A stretch of 64,000 nucleotides of DNA from Rhodospirillales bacterium (GCA_016712375.1 JADJRE010000003.1:62001-126000), one strand, 5' to 3'; positions 24,060 to 33,169 are shown, counted from the stretch's first letter. Numbers and translations: made by a program. The notes: a model not told the origin generated them from the letters alone.

Positions 24060-26476
24060 TTCCGCCGCGCGACAAGTCCCCCGGCTTCGCCGACTTCCTC
24101 AACTGGGGATCGCTCATCGCCGACGGCGTCGTGCTCGGCAAGGACGGCAGCCTGATCGCCGGCTGGCGTGTCGCCGGCCCCGACAGCCTCGCGCTGCCGG
24201 ACCATGATCGCAACGCGCTCAGCGACCGGATGAACACCGCGCTGCTCGGCCTCGGGGCCGGCTGGGCGATGTGGTACGACGTGTCGCGCATCCGCGTCGC
24301 CGAATACCCGGTCGCCACGCGCTCGGCCTTCCCGGACCGCATCTCCCGCATGGTCGACGACGAGCGCCGCGGGCAGTTCGACGGCGGCCTCGACCTGTTC
24401 GAATCCGTGCATACCCTCGTCCTGCAGTTCGTTCCATCGCGCGACCAGGTGCGGCGGCTGGAATCACTGCTGTACACCGCCGCCGACGGCAGCGAGGGCC
24501 GCGCCGGTCGCCTGCTGGCGGATTTCGAGAAGGCGCTGCTCGGCGTCGAGACCAAACTGGCCGACGTGCTCGACCTGCAGCGGATGCGTTCCTACGAGGT
24601 GGCGCCCGGCGACGCCTGCTGCGAGCTGGTCAACTACCTGGACTACTGCCAGTTCGGCGAGACGCGTGAGCTGCGCATCCCAGCTCACGCCTTCTACCTC
24701 GACAGTGTCGTCGGCGTGTCCGACTTCCAGGTCGAGCCCGCGCCGATGATCGGCGACAAGTACATCGGCTGCGTCAGCATCGAGGGCTTCCCGCCACATG
24801 GCCATCCGGGCGTGCTGCAGCGCCTGGACCTGATGCCGATCGAATACCGATGGTCGACGCGCTTCATCTTCCAGGACCAGCACGAAGCGATGGCCGCCAT
24901 CACCGGCTTCGAGAAGCGATGGCGGCAGAAAATCCGTTCCTTCTCCTCGCAGATGCTGCGCATTGAAGACGGTCGCGAGAACGCCGACGCGGTAACGATG
25001 GTCGGCGAGACGCGCGAGGCGAGCGCCGCCGCCTCTTCCGAACTGGTCAAGTTCGGCTACTACAGCGGGACGATCGTCCTGCTGGACCGCGATCCGGACC
25101 GCCTGGACGACAACCTGCGGCTCGTGGCGAAGAATGTCGGCGCCTGCCGCTTCGCCCCGCGGATCGAGAACGGCAATGTGCCGGCGGCATGGCTCGGCAC
25201 CTTCCCCGGCCTGACGCTGTGGAACGTCCGCCGACCCGTCATCAGCACCCGCAACCTCGCCGACTTCCTGGCGCTGCAGAGCCTGTGGTGCGGCGCGCGC
25301 GAGCACGAGAGCCCGCTGTACCCGCCCCATTCGCCGCCGTTGCTGTACGCAGTAACCGCTGGCGACACACCGTTCCGCTTCTCGCTGCACCAGGGCGACA
25401 TCGGCCACACGCTGATCTTCGGCCCGACCGGCGCGGGCAAATCGTTCCTGATGGCGACCATCGCCATGCAGGCGCTTCGCTTTCCACGGATGCAGATTTG
25501 GACGTTCGACTTCAAGCGCGGCATGCGCGTCGCGGTGAAGGCGTGCGGTGGCGACCACTACGACCTCGGCTCGGGCGACGGCCCGACGTTCTGCCCGCTC
25601 GGCATGCTCGATACGCCCGACGACATGGCCTTCGCCGAGGACTGGATCGCCACCTGCTTCGAGCTGCAGCATCACCGGCCGCCCGGCACCGACGAGACCC
25701 GCGAGATCCACCTCGCCGTCGAGCTGCTGCGCCTCTCGGAACACCGCACGCTCTCGGATTTTGTGTCGACGGTGCAAAGCCCGTCGGTCAAGGCGGCGCT
25801 CTCCTATTACACGCTGACCGGCAACACCGGGCGGATGCTCGACGCCGAGCGCGACAGCCTGCGCGACGGCGGCCATCTGCTGGGCTTCGAGACGGAAGAT
25901 TTCCTCGCCTATCCCGAGGCGACGCGCCTGCCGATCCTGCTCTACCTGTTCCGGCGCTTCGAGCGCAGCCTGGACGGCACCCCGGCGATGCTGATGCTGG
26001 CCGAGGCGTGGTCGGTGTTGTCGAACCCGGTCTTCGCCCGCCAACTGGCCGTCTGGCTGCGAACGCTGCGGTCGAAGAATTGCGCCGTTGTCCTGGAGAC
26101 ACAGAGCCTGGCCGATGCGCTGCGCAGCGACGTCGCCGCGCTGCTCAACGAGTCCTGCCAGACGAAGATCTTCCTGCCGAACGCCGCCGCCGACCAGCGC
26201 GGCACCGCCGAGCAACCCGGGCCGGTCGATCTCTACCGGATGCTCGGTCTCTCGGACGACGACATCGCCGTGCTCCGGCACGCCACTCCGCGTCGCGACT
26301 ATTATGCTGTCACCGCACGAGGCCGCCGGCTGTTCTGGCTGGTCCCCGGCTCCGTGCTGCGCGCCTTCGCCGGCGCGTCATCCAAGGAAGCGCTCGCCCG
26401 CACTGCGACCCTCGAAGCCATGCTCGGTGAGGACTGGCCCGAACAGTGGCTCGCCGAACAGGGAGCAAGCCGATGA
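24032..26476 (+). CDS. trbE: Conjugal transfer ATPase TrbE (VirB4 family)
   Basis: Large ATPase that powers pilus assembly and substrate transfer, 814 residues from ATG 24032 (AAGGA ribosome site eight bases upstream). The N-terminal half carries the CagE/TrbE domain (GFADFLNWGSLIADGVVLGK). Walker A GPTGAGKSF falls at about residues 464-472, the Walker B region is ALDGTPAMLMLAEAWSVL-like, and the motor domain ends with VTARGRRLFWLVPGS. The frame is open far upstream of this start, but that part is antisense or out of context. It overlaps trbD by 28 bp and trbJ by 4 bp. Confidence 0.95.
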   Translation: MPQCQAHSVIPPRDKSPGFADFLNWGSLIADGVVLGKDGSLIAGWRVAGPDSLALPDHDRNALSDRMNTALLGLGAGWAMWYDVSRIRVAEYPVATRSAFPDRISRMVDDERRGQFDGGLDLFESVHTLVLQFVPSRDQVRRLESLLYTAADGSEGRAGRLLADFEKALLGVETKLADVLDLQRMRSYEVAPGDACCELVNYLDYCQFGETRELRIPAHAFYLDSVVGVSDFQVEPAPMIGDKYIGCVSIEGFPPHGHPGVLQRLDLMPIEYRWSTRFIFQDQHEAMAAITGFEKRWRQKIRSFSSQMLRIEDGRENADAVTMVGETREASAAASSELVKFGYYSGTIVLLDRDPDRLDDNLRLVAKNVGACRFAPRIENGNVPAAWLGTFPGLTLWNVRRPVISTRNLADFLALQSLWCGAREHESPLYPPHSPPLLYAVTAGDTPFRFSLHQGDIGHTLIFGPTGAGKSFLMATIAMQALRFPRMQIWTFDFKRGMRVAVKACGGDHYDLGSGDGPTFCPLGMLDTPDDMAFAEDWIATCFELQHHRPPGTDETREIHLAVELLRLSEHRTLSDFVSTVQSPSVKAALSYYTLTGNTGRMLDAERDSLRDGGHLLGFETEDFLAYPEATRLPILLYLFRRFERSLDGTPAMLMLAEAWSVLSNPVFARQLAVWLRTLRSKNCAVVLETQSLADALRSDVAALLNESCQTKIFLPNAAADQRGTAEQPGPVDLYRMLGLSDDDIAVLRHATPRRDYYAVTARGRRLFWLVPGSVLRAFAGASSKEALARTATLEAMLGEDWPEQWLAEQGASR

Positions 26477-27210
26477 AGCACAATGCCTTCGCCGCCGCCG
26501 CCATCACCACCATGACCGCACTGGCTTTCCCTGGCACCCTCCGCGCCCAAGAGGTCGTCACCGACCCGGCTGTCGAAGCAACGGTGATCGCGCAACTCGC
26601 CGAAGACGTGAAGGCGACCGCCGACCGGGCGATGGACTATGCCCAGCAGGTCGCGACCTACGTCGAACTGGTCAACACCTACGCCACCGCGGTGCAGAAC
26701 ACGGTCGCGATCCCGATGGATGCGATCAACCGCGTCACGAACCTCTACGTCCGCACGCAGGCGCTGGCGACCCAGGCGGCGGCGATCGCCGGTCCGGACG
26801 GCACGATGATGCAGCGCCTCCGCACGGTTCGCTCCGTTGGCCGGCAAGGCGGCGCGCTGCCCGGCGGCGTGAAGGCCGACGCGAAGTTCTGGAACACCCA
26901 GCGCGAAAAGCAGATGGACGAGAACGCCAAGCTGCTCGGCCTGGAGAACGAGCGCCGGGTGACGATGGACGACATTCTCGGCTCCGCTCAGACCAGCTCC
27001 GCCACCTCGATCGGCCAGATGCAGGCGATCCAGGCACAAAGCCAACTGACCGCCGCGTCGGCGATGCAGCTTCAGGCGATGAACGATCAAGTCGCGATGA
27101 TGCAGCAGTATCAAGTCGAACAGGACGAAACCGTCGCAGCAAAACGCCGCCTCTTCGAGGAATGGAGTTCCGGAACGCCCGCGCCGCACGGTCTAGGACA
27201 GGGATTTTGA
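26473..27210 (+). CDS. trbJ: Conjugal transfer protein TrbJ (VirB5-like)
   Basis: Exported component associated with the pilus tip, 245 residues. A signal peptide (TTMTALAFPGTLRAQ) precedes a long alpha-helical body rich in Gln/Ala/Met (SIGQMQAIQAQSQLTAASAM), as in TrbJ/VirB5. The C-terminus reads EEWSSGTPAPHGLGQGF, a tail nearly identical to that of the next small gene product, which is unusual. It sits in the canonical order after trbE and overlaps it as ATGA. Confidence 0.88.
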   Translation: MKHNAFAAAAITTMTALAFPGTLRAQEVVTDPAVEATVIAQLAEDVKATADRAMDYAQQVATYVELVNTYATAVQNTVAIPMDAINRVTNLYVRTQALATQAAAIAGPDGTMMQRLRTVRSVGRQGGALPGGVKADAKFWNTQREKQMDENAKLLGLENERRVTMDDILGSAQTSSATSIGQMQAIQAQSQLTAASAMQLQAMNDQVAMMQQYQVEQDETVAAKRRLFEEWSSGTPAPHGLGQGF

Positions 27211-27424
27211 CTATGCTTACCATCAAGACTATCGCCGCAGCGGTCGCACTCGTCGTCGGCACGGCTGCCGTCACCTACACGACGACGACGACGATTCTCC
27301 TCTCCGAAGCGGTCGGGCCTGCGGACCAGACATGCGAGGCGCTGCTCGCCGAAATGCGGGCCGCCAAGGAGGAGGAGAAGGCAAAAAGCGAGGCTTTCAA
27401 AAAGTGGAGTTCCGGAACGCCCGC
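27163..27424 (+). repeat. Direct DNA repeat encoding the shared TrbJ/TrbK tail
   Basis: TGGAGTTCCGGAACGCCCGC occurs identically at 27163-27182 and 27405-27424, followed in each case by diverged codons for the same residues (APHGLGxGF) and a stop. The core GTTCCGGAAC is itself palindromic. The repeat likely arose by a local duplication of the 3' end of trbJ. Silent differences outside the 20-bp core show selection on the peptide. Confidence 0.8.
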
Positions 27425-27452
27425 TCCTCATGGTCTCGGAAAGGGCTTCTGA
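27213..27452 (+). CDS. Small membrane-anchored protein in the trbK position
   Basis: Product of 79 residues with one N-terminal hydrophobic segment (AAAVALVVGTAAVTYTTTTT) and a charged helix (AKEEEKAKSEAFKK). The tail is WSSGTPAPHGLGKGF, shared with TrbJ. By gene order it is the trbK equivalent; TrbK of Ti/RP4 is an entry-exclusion lipoprotein. No lipobox is visible here, although a Cys occurs at DQTCEALL. Function is therefore inferred from place only. It overlaps trbL by one base (TGATG). Confidence 0.7.
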   Translation: MLTIKTIAAAVALVVGTAAVTYTTTTTILLSEAVGPADQTCEALLAEMRAAKEEEKAKSEAFKKWSSGTPAPHGLGKGF

Positions 27453-28612
27453 TGATCTATTCGATTATCGACCAAATTCCGGCTGGCTTCCGCGCCGCCG
27501 TGCACGGCTGGGAGACCGGCTTCGCCACCATCGGCCTGCATCTGCTGTACCTACTGGCGCTGCTCGGTTTCGCCTGGGAGGTAATCGTCCTCGCCCTGCA
27601 GCGCACGCCCCTGGAGGGTTACCTGCCGATGCTGGTCCGGCAGGCGATAATGGTGGGCCTGTTCGTCTGGTTCATCGACAACAGCCAGTGGATCGCCATG
27701 TCGGTGATCGACAGCTTCCGGCTCGCGGGCACGCAGGTCACTGGTCTGCCGTCGCAAATCTACCCGAGCACCATGCTCGACAATGGCGTGAGCCTGTTTC
27801 GGGCTATCAAGTCGACCGCTTCGATTTTCAACCTGGACGAGGCGCTCGCGATACTCTTCATGGCGGTCGTCATTCTCGCCTGCTTCGCATGGATCGCTGT
27901 TCTTTACATCCTGGCACTCGTCGAGATGTATCTGGTGGTGGCGACCATCCCGCTGTTTGTCGCGTGGGGTGGCACGACCTGGACGCGCGGCGTCGCTCTC
28001 AACGCGCTGCGCTATCCAGTCGCTGCCGGCGCCAAGCTGCTGACGCTGATGCTGCTGGCAGGCGTGCTGAACCGTCTCGTCACGGATTGGGTGACGGCAT
28101 TTGAGGCAGCCAACAAAGCCAATGACATCGACGTACTGTTCGGCTTCAGCCTGGTCGCCGCGGCGCTGACGCACTCGATCCCCGCCCTCGTCGCCGGGAT
28201 GATCAACGGCTCGGCTTCGACCGCGGGGCACGGCCTGATGACCGCCGTCTCGAACTTTCGAACCGGCGCCGGCATGGCCGGCAAGGGGATTGCCGCGGCG
28301 AGCGGCGCCGGCGCCCTGGTCGGCGCCGCCGGCGGCCTCGCGCTGGCACAGCGTGCCGCCTCCGGCGCGGAGCCGGCGAGTGGCGCCCTCGGCAAACTCG
28401 GGTCCGGCGCGAAGTTGGCGCTGGAGACGATGAACAACAGCTTTGCGGGCGTGGGTGCGGCGCAGACAGACAAAATGTCCGGCCGTGTCAGTTCGCACGC
28501 CTCGTCGACCTGGGCTGCCGCCGCGGGGATGCGCGATACGACCCGGCACCTGAGATCGGAAGCCGGTCGGCCGAAGCCGTCGCCGGAAGAGGTCAGCAAC
28601 ACGCTCGATTGA
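27452..28612 (+). CDS. trbL: Conjugal transfer membrane protein TrbL (VirB6 family)
   Basis: Polytopic inner-membrane channel component, 386 residues from ATG 27452. At least five hydrophobic helices are visible (HLLYLLALLGFAWEVIVLAL; AILFMAVVILACFAWIAVLY; EMYLVVATIPLFVAWGG). A Gly/Ala-rich region and a polar C-terminal tail (PKPSPEEVSNTLD) follow, as in TrbL. The start overlaps the preceding stop. An 80-bp gap with a strong stem-loop separates it from trbF, the only real gap in the operon. Confidence 0.93.
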   Translation: MIYSIIDQIPAGFRAAVHGWETGFATIGLHLLYLLALLGFAWEVIVLALQRTPLEGYLPMLVRQAIMVGLFVWFIDNSQWIAMSVIDSFRLAGTQVTGLPSQIYPSTMLDNGVSLFRAIKSTASIFNLDEALAILFMAVVILACFAWIAVLYILALVEMYLVVATIPLFVAWGGTTWTRGVALNALRYPVAAGAKLLTLMLLAGVLNRLVTDWVTAFEAANKANDIDVLFGFSLVAAALTHSIPALVAGMINGSASTAGHGLMTAVSNFRTGAGMAGKGIAAASGAGALVGAAGGLALAQRAASGAEPASGALGKLGSGAKLALETMNNSFAGVGAAQTDKMSGRVSSHASSTWAAAAGMRDTTRHLRSEAGRPKPSPEEVSNTLD

Positions 28613-28624
28613 TGACGCTGTTCT

Positions 28625-28646
28625 GCCGGCCCCGGGCGGGGCCGGC
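28625..28646 (+). promoter_or_regulatory. Strong stem-loop between trbL and trbF
   Basis: GCCGGCCCC-gggc-GGGGCCGGC forms a perfect 9-bp all-GC stem. There is no following T run, so it is not a simple terminator. In this otherwise overlapping operon it could be an mRNA processing or stability element, or an attenuator. Confidence 0.55.
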
Positions 28647-28693
28647 ACTGCGAGCGCCATGCGTCTCGAAAGGCCCCAGCAAGGGAAGTACCC

Positions 28694-29425
28694 ATGGATG
28701 GAAATGTTTTTCGTCGGCGGCGGGGAGGCGCCGAAGTGGCGCCGGAGAGTCTCGCCACGGCCTCCCACTCCGTCGTCTTCGACCATGCCCGCAAGGATTG
28801 GAGCCTGCGGATCGCCGAAGTCGCCCGGCAGCGGAACCTCGCCTGTGCAGGGGCAGGCGCGGCCATGATGGTTGCTCTGGCCATGGCCGGCGTCACCTGG
28901 AAAGCGGCGCAGCCGCGGATCGAGACGGTCGTGGTCGAAGTGAACGGCCTGGGAGACGCCGTCGCCACGGCCGTCGCACCGGTGGTACGGCCGATGGATC
29001 GACTTGTCGCGCGCTATCAGGTCGCGGAGTTCGTCCGTAACCTGCGCTCGGTGGTGAGCGACCCGGCCGGCGAGCGACGCAACATCGACGCGTTGTTCTC
29101 GATGCTGGTGCAGCCGAGCCCGGCCGCGCAGCAGGTCGCCGAGTGGTTCGGCGAGGGCGACAACCGCCCGCTGGTGCGCGCGTCTCGCGAGACCGTCACC
29201 GTGGAAATCCAGCTCGTCACCGTCGTCGACTCGACATGGCGTGTCGAGTGGATCGAGACCGCCCGCGGCAAGGATGGCCGGCAAAACTACCGGCGGACCT
29301 ATGTCGCTACCCTGGTGAGTGATACCACCGCGCCGACCAGCGTGGCGGCGGCGTTGCTGAACCCGACTGGCATGGTGATCAAGGAGTTGTCGGTCAGCGA
29401 GCGCGGCGGGCGAGCAGGTGAATAG
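28694..29425 (+). CDS. trbF: Conjugal transfer protein TrbF (VirB8 family)
   Basis: Bitopic inner-membrane assembly factor, 243 residues. A cytoplasmic N-terminus is followed by one transmembrane helix (AGAGAAMMVALAMAGVTW) and a periplasmic VirB8-like domain (NIDALFSMLVQPSPAAQQVA, VTVEIQLVTVVDSTWRVEW). The length and layout agree with TrbF. It overlaps trbG by 8 bp. Confidence 0.92.
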   Translation: MDGNVFRRRRGGAEVAPESLATASHSVVFDHARKDWSLRIAEVARQRNLACAGAGAAMMVALAMAGVTWKAAQPRIETVVVEVNGLGDAVATAVAPVVRPMDRLVARYQVAEFVRNLRSVVSDPAGERRNIDALFSMLVQPSPAAQQVAEWFGEGDNRPLVRASRETVTVEIQLVTVVDSTWRVEWIETARGKDGRQNYRRTYVATLVSDTTAPTSVAAALLNPTGMVIKELSVSERGGRAGE

Positions 29426-30437
29426 TCCGGGAACCACCGCGATCGCCCTGCTGATCACCTCCGTCGCCTTTCCGGCGGCGGCGCAGCAGGCGACCGCCAC
29501 CTCGGCGGCACAGGTGACCATGCCCACCGACGGCACCCGTCCGCCAGCGCAGGGCATGCGTGCCAACGCCACCACCCTGCCGCCCGGGCCGATCACCTTT
29601 CCGCCGGCCGTCAGTCCGGCGCCCAAGCCTCCGGCGCTGCCGGCGACGGCGAAACGAGCGGTCAAGCTCGCCGGTACCGCGCGCAACCGGCCGACGATGC
29701 CGCGGGCCGACGCGGACGGCTATGTCCGGTTCGCCTTCGGCGCGACACAGCCGACCGTCGTCTGTGCGCCGTCGCGGATCTGCGTCGTCAGCCTCGAGCC
29801 GGGCGAAGTCATCACCGGCGGCAAGGACGCCAAGGACCTCGGCAACTTCACCCTGTCCGACACGGTGAACTGGTCGGTCACCCCGACGTTCTCCGGCTCA
29901 GGCAAGCAGCTCGTCACGCAGTTGTCGATCCGGCCGACACAGCCGAACCTGCAGGCGACGCTGGTGGTGCCGACACAGCGCCGCCTGTACTCGATCACGC
30001 TGCGTTCGACCAGATCGTCGTGGATGCCCCTAGTCGCCTTCGATTACCCCGGCGATCAGCCGAAGCGGATGGCCGCCTCCTACCGGCAGCAGATCGCCGC
30101 GGCGATGGCAGCGCCCCCCGGCGGCGGGTCGATCAGCGACATCACCTTCGGCTTCAACGTCGATGGCGAGGCGCCCTGGCGGCCAACGGCGGTCATCACC
30201 GACGGTACACGCACCGTCATCGCCTTCCCGGCCTCGGTGTCCTCTTCCGCACTGCCGGTGCTGGTCGGCCTGGGCAACGATGACGGGTGGTTCAGCGAGC
30301 CATCTCAGCAGGTGATCAACAGCCAGATCCTGCCCGGTAACCGGATGCTGGTCGACGGCGTGCTCTCGCGAGCAGCACTCGTCTCCGGCGTCGGCGACGA
30401 TCAGATCGCGGTGAAGATCACGCGGAGTGCCGAATGA
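29418..30437 (+). CDS. trbG: Conjugal transfer protein TrbG (VirB9 family)
   Basis: Periplasmic/outer-membrane core-complex protein, 339 residues from GTG 29418. A signal peptide (TTAIALLITSVAFPAAAQQ) and a Pro/Ala-rich linker are followed by the VirB9/CagX beta domain (GYVRFAFGATQPTVVCAPSR, LSIRPTQPNLQATLVVPTQR). The C-terminal part (NDDGWFSEPSQQVINSQILP, NRMLVDGVLSRAALV) is also family-typical. It overlaps trbF and, by 4 bp, trbH. Confidence 0.93.
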   Translation: MNSPGTTAIALLITSVAFPAAAQQATATSAAQVTMPTDGTRPPAQGMRANATTLPPGPITFPPAVSPAPKPPALPATAKRAVKLAGTARNRPTMPRADADGYVRFAFGATQPTVVCAPSRICVVSLEPGEVITGGKDAKDLGNFTLSDTVNWSVTPTFSGSGKQLVTQLSIRPTQPNLQATLVVPTQRRLYSITLRSTRSSWMPLVAFDYPGDQPKRMAASYRQQIAAAMAAPPGGGSISDITFGFNVDGEAPWRPTAVITDGTRTVIAFPASVSSSALPVLVGLGNDDGWFSEPSQQVINSQILPGNRMLVDGVLSRAALVSGVGDDQIAVKITRSAE

Positions 30438-30961
30438 TGCCGGCCGGTCACCTTTCGCCGCTCGCCTCCAACACCCGGACCGTGGCACCCGGCTGTCGAG
30501 CAAAGCCGGTGGCGCCGCGGCTCCCCAACGCAGACCGACGCCGACGTCGCACAGGCGGCAGCTTTCGCCTTGGAGCCATCGCCGCCCTGCTGCTCGCGTC
30601 CGCCCTGGGCGCGTGCGCGACCCCCGACGGATCGTACGTCGACCCGCACGTTTCGGCCGCGGAGCCGATCATCGACACCATCGTCGTCATCGTCGCCGGC
30701 GAGCACCCGAACGGTCGCACGGTCTGCCTGGAACCGCTCCCCGCCGATCAGGCGAGCAACGCCATCACTCCCGAGCTGGTCGCGGCCCTGCGCGCCGAAG
30801 GCTTCACCGTCGCCGAGACCGGCGCCCCCGTCCTCCGCTATCAGCTGACGCCGCTGGAGGCCGGCACCTTGCTGCGTGTCGGCTTCAACGGCGTGCTCGC
30901 CTCGGCGTTCTTTGCCGGACCGGGCGCCAGCGGCCCGCTGGTCGTGCGGAGGAGCGTATGA
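30434..30961 (+). CDS. trbH: Conjugal transfer lipoprotein TrbH-like
   Basis: Product of 175 residues with a hydrophobic signal ending in a lipobox (LLASALGACATP). The basic N-terminal 40 residues before the signal are longer than usual, so a later start is possible. The position between trbG and trbI, the lipobox and the size match TrbH, the VirB7-like outer-membrane lipoprotein of P-type systems. It overlaps both neighbours by 4 bp. Confidence 0.82.
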   Translation: MMPAGHLSPLASNTRTVAPGCRAKPVAPRLPNADRRRRRTGGSFRLGAIAALLLASALGACATPDGSYVDPHVSAAEPIIDTIVVIVAGEHPNGRTVCLEPLPADQASNAITPELVAALRAEGFTVAETGAPVLRYQLTPLEAGTLLRVGFNGVLASAFFAGPGASGPLVVRRSV

Positions 30962-32172
30962 AGGGCCGCGGCACGTTCCTCTCGAAGCGGGCGATGGCGG
31001 CAATCTGTCTCGGCAGCGGCGCTCTCGCCGCCGTCGCCTTCTACGGCATCTCGGCGATGCCCGATCCGAAGAAGGTCGCCAGCAAGGACGTTGCCGCCAC
31101 CTTCAGTCCGGCGAAGGTCCCGTCCGCCCTGATGCAGCGGCCGGCCGATCCCGCACCAACCGCTCCTGCGCCGATCGCTCCCCAGGCTGAGACGCCGGCG
31201 GCGGAGAAGGTCGAGGAACAGCGACCGCCGTCTGCGCCTGCACCCTCGATCGAGGAGATGGCGCGCGCCAACGCCGCCGCCGCGGCGTGGACCGCGTACT
31301 ACGCTCAGAAGGCGGAGCTGGAGAAGAAGCGGGTCGAAGCAATCCAGGCCGGCCTCACCAGCCCGATGACAGCGAAGCCGACGCCGGGAACGGCGGCTGC
31401 GGCAGGCCCAGGCTCGGGCGCCCTGGCCGCATCTGCTCAGCCATCGATCGGCGGCGGCGAGGTGACCACCGGTCCGCAGCACCGCGGCGCGGGCGGCATC
31501 TGGGCTTCGGCCGACAGCAAGCAGGCGTGGGCGGACCAGACGGGGACGAACGGCCCGGACTACGTGCTCGGCGCCCGACACGGCACCGTCTCACCTTACC
31601 AGGTCATGGCCGGCACCGTTCTTCCCGCCGTCACCAAGGGCGGGATGATCTCCGACGCGCCAGGGCGGATCGTCGCGCAGATTTCCCAGGACGTTCACTG
31701 CAACACGCCCGCCGGCGGCCTGTGCGTGCCGCAGGGCTCGACGTTGATCCTGACCTACAACAACCGTGTCTCCCAGGGCGAGTGCCGCCTCCAGGTCGCG
31801 GCCGAGCGACTGATCTTTCCTGACGCCACGTCCATGGATCTCGGCCGTCTGGTGGTCGCCGACGTCTCCGGATACTCGGGCGTCGAGGACGAATGCCAAA
31901 CCCATCTCGGCGCGCGCCTGCTGAACGCCGTGCTGTTCACCACCGTGCAGGGCGCGTTCACCCTCGGAAGCGCCGCACTCGGGGCGAATGCGGTCAACGC
32001 CCAGGCCGTGGAGTCCGTCGCCTCGCAGGAGACGCGCGACGGGCTGCGCATCCCGCCGACGTTGCTGGTGCGTCCCGGCTACGCCATCGGCGTCATGCTG
32101 CCGAAGGACCTCGTCTTTTCCGCCCCCTACAGCTTCGACGACGGCACGCAGAGCGCCGAAGACCCGAACTGA
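30958..32172 (+). CDS. trbI: Conjugal transfer protein TrbI (VirB10 family)
   Basis: Core-complex protein spanning both membranes, 404 residues. It shows one N-terminal transmembrane helix (AAICLGSGALAAVAFYGI), a long Pro/Ala-rich periplasmic linker, a coiled coil (ELEKKRVEAIQAG) and the VirB10 beta-barrel domain. The latter includes VMAGTVLPAVTKGGMISDAP, VPQGSTLILTYNNRV and the pore-forming helices near LLNAVLFTTVQGAF. The C-terminus IPPTLLVRPGYAIGVMLPKD is typical. It is the last trb gene and overlaps trbH as ATGA. Confidence 0.94.
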   Translation: MKGRGTFLSKRAMAAICLGSGALAAVAFYGISAMPDPKKVASKDVAATFSPAKVPSALMQRPADPAPTAPAPIAPQAETPAAEKVEEQRPPSAPAPSIEEMARANAAAAAWTAYYAQKAELEKKRVEAIQAGLTSPMTAKPTPGTAAAAGPGSGALAASAQPSIGGGEVTTGPQHRGAGGIWASADSKQAWADQTGTNGPDYVLGARHGTVSPYQVMAGTVLPAVTKGGMISDAPGRIVAQISQDVHCNTPAGGLCVPQGSTLILTYNNRVSQGECRLQVAAERLIFPDATSMDLGRLVVADVSGYSGVEDECQTHLGARLLNAVLFTTVQGAFTLGSAALGANAVNAQAVESVASQETRDGLRIPPTLLVRPGYAIGVMLPKDLVFSAPYSFDDGTQSAEDPN

Positions 32173-32194
32173 ACCAGCCAGCGGGAGAAACGGC

Positions 32195-32695
32195 ATGGCA
32201 ATCCAAAGCCGCCTTACCAACGTCGCGGCTCGCATCCGCGACAGGCTCTTCGGACCAAAGGATCAGCCCGACAAGGCCTGGGAAAACGAGCAGCGCGAAC
32301 AGACGAAAGCCGAAACCCGGCACCCCGCTGCCAACGCGCACATCGAACGGCTCGCCGACCTTCAAAACGATCCGACGATGCAAGGCTACGTCGATCGGTC
32401 GAGCCGCGGCGAGGAAGGCACACGATCGGTGTTCGAGGCGAACAATCCCGCTGCGCACGCCCTGATCAACAAGTTGGCCGCCATCGCCAACGACCGGACG
32501 ATGGACGGGCCGGCGGCGAAGCGGGCGATCGACACGCTCATCACCGAGCACCAGCGGCAGACGCTGGGCATCGTCGATCGTGGCGACGTCCATGGCATCA
32601 CCGTGCGTGACCGGTCTCGGGCGAAAAGGCAGGCGGCGGCAAAGACCCGGCAGCACAACCATCGCCGCGACGACGATCGCGATTACGGGCGCTGA
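32195..32695 (+). CDS. Hydrophilic hypothetical protein at the end of the trb operon
   Basis: Product of 166 residues with ribosome site GGGAG nine bases before ATG 32195. It is cytoplasmic, strongly charged, with helical segments (NPAAHALINKLAAIANDRT) and a basic His/Arg-rich tail (KTRQHNHRRDDDRDYGR) that could bind nucleic acid. I do not recognise the family. It lies 22 bp after trbI and is probably co-transcribed. Confidence 0.65.
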   Translation: MAIQSRLTNVAARIRDRLFGPKDQPDKAWENEQREQTKAETRHPAANAHIERLADLQNDPTMQGYVDRSSRGEEGTRSVFEANNPAAHALINKLAAIANDRTMDGPAAKRAIDTLITEHQRQTLGIVDRGDVHGITVRDRSRAKRQAAAKTRQHNHRRDDDRDYGR

Positions 32696-32723
32696 AAACC
32701 CTGCGCATGTCTGTTGGTGAACA

Positions 32724-33169
32724 TCAGCCGGCCGCCGGCCTGCCCGTCTTGCCCGCCGCGTGGAACAGCCTGAATATCGTCCGTGGGCCGGCGCCGGCGG
32801 GCGCTCGCTGGCGCGGGTCGACGAAGCTCTCGTCCCAAGCCTGCTGCTTCTTCGCCTCGGCCGCATCCTTGCGCGACAGCGCGCGCAGCCGGTCACGCTC
32901 GCGGCTGTCCGCCAACGCCTTGTTCTCGATCCTCGTCCCCAGGCCTGCATCACGAAGCAGACCACCAGGCCGCCGGCGGCGACCGCGAGGAACGAGAGCG
33001 ACCGCGACAGATCGTCCAGGCCGGCCCCGGCCGGTCCAGCCCGGAAGGTCAGGACCGACAGCGGCACCGCGAACAACGCGATCGCCCCGCAGCCGATGCC
33101 CCAGAACAGTCCGGCCACACCCACCAGGCGCACCGCCACCGCCGCCATCGTCAGCCCGAACGTCCGCAT
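32724..33169 (-). pseudogene. Small membrane protein gene with a frameshift
   Basis: From ATG 33169 the product has two hydrophobic helices (VGVAGLFWGIGCGAIALFAV and LSFLAVAAGGLVVCFVMQAW). It then loses sense near 32944 at a GGGG run. The neighbouring frame continues sensibly (TRIENKALADSRERDRLRAL, AAEAKKQQAWDESFVDPRQR) to a stop at 32724. The two parts read as one protein of about 148 residues, with two membrane helices and a charged cytoplasmic tail. Family unknown. The shift may be a true mutation or a homopolymer sequencing error. Confidence 0.5.

Noticed and set aside
24464..26281. 605-codon minus-strand frame opposite trbE
   Set aside because: Shadow of trbE. No start context or known domain.
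28625..28646. Stem-loop as a terminator ending the first half of the trb operon
   Set aside because: No T run follows and the downstream genes complete the same machine, so simple termination is unlikely.
27551..29686. 711-codon minus-strand frame opposite trbL and trbF
   Set aside because: Covers two well-supported genes; composition typical of antisense reading.
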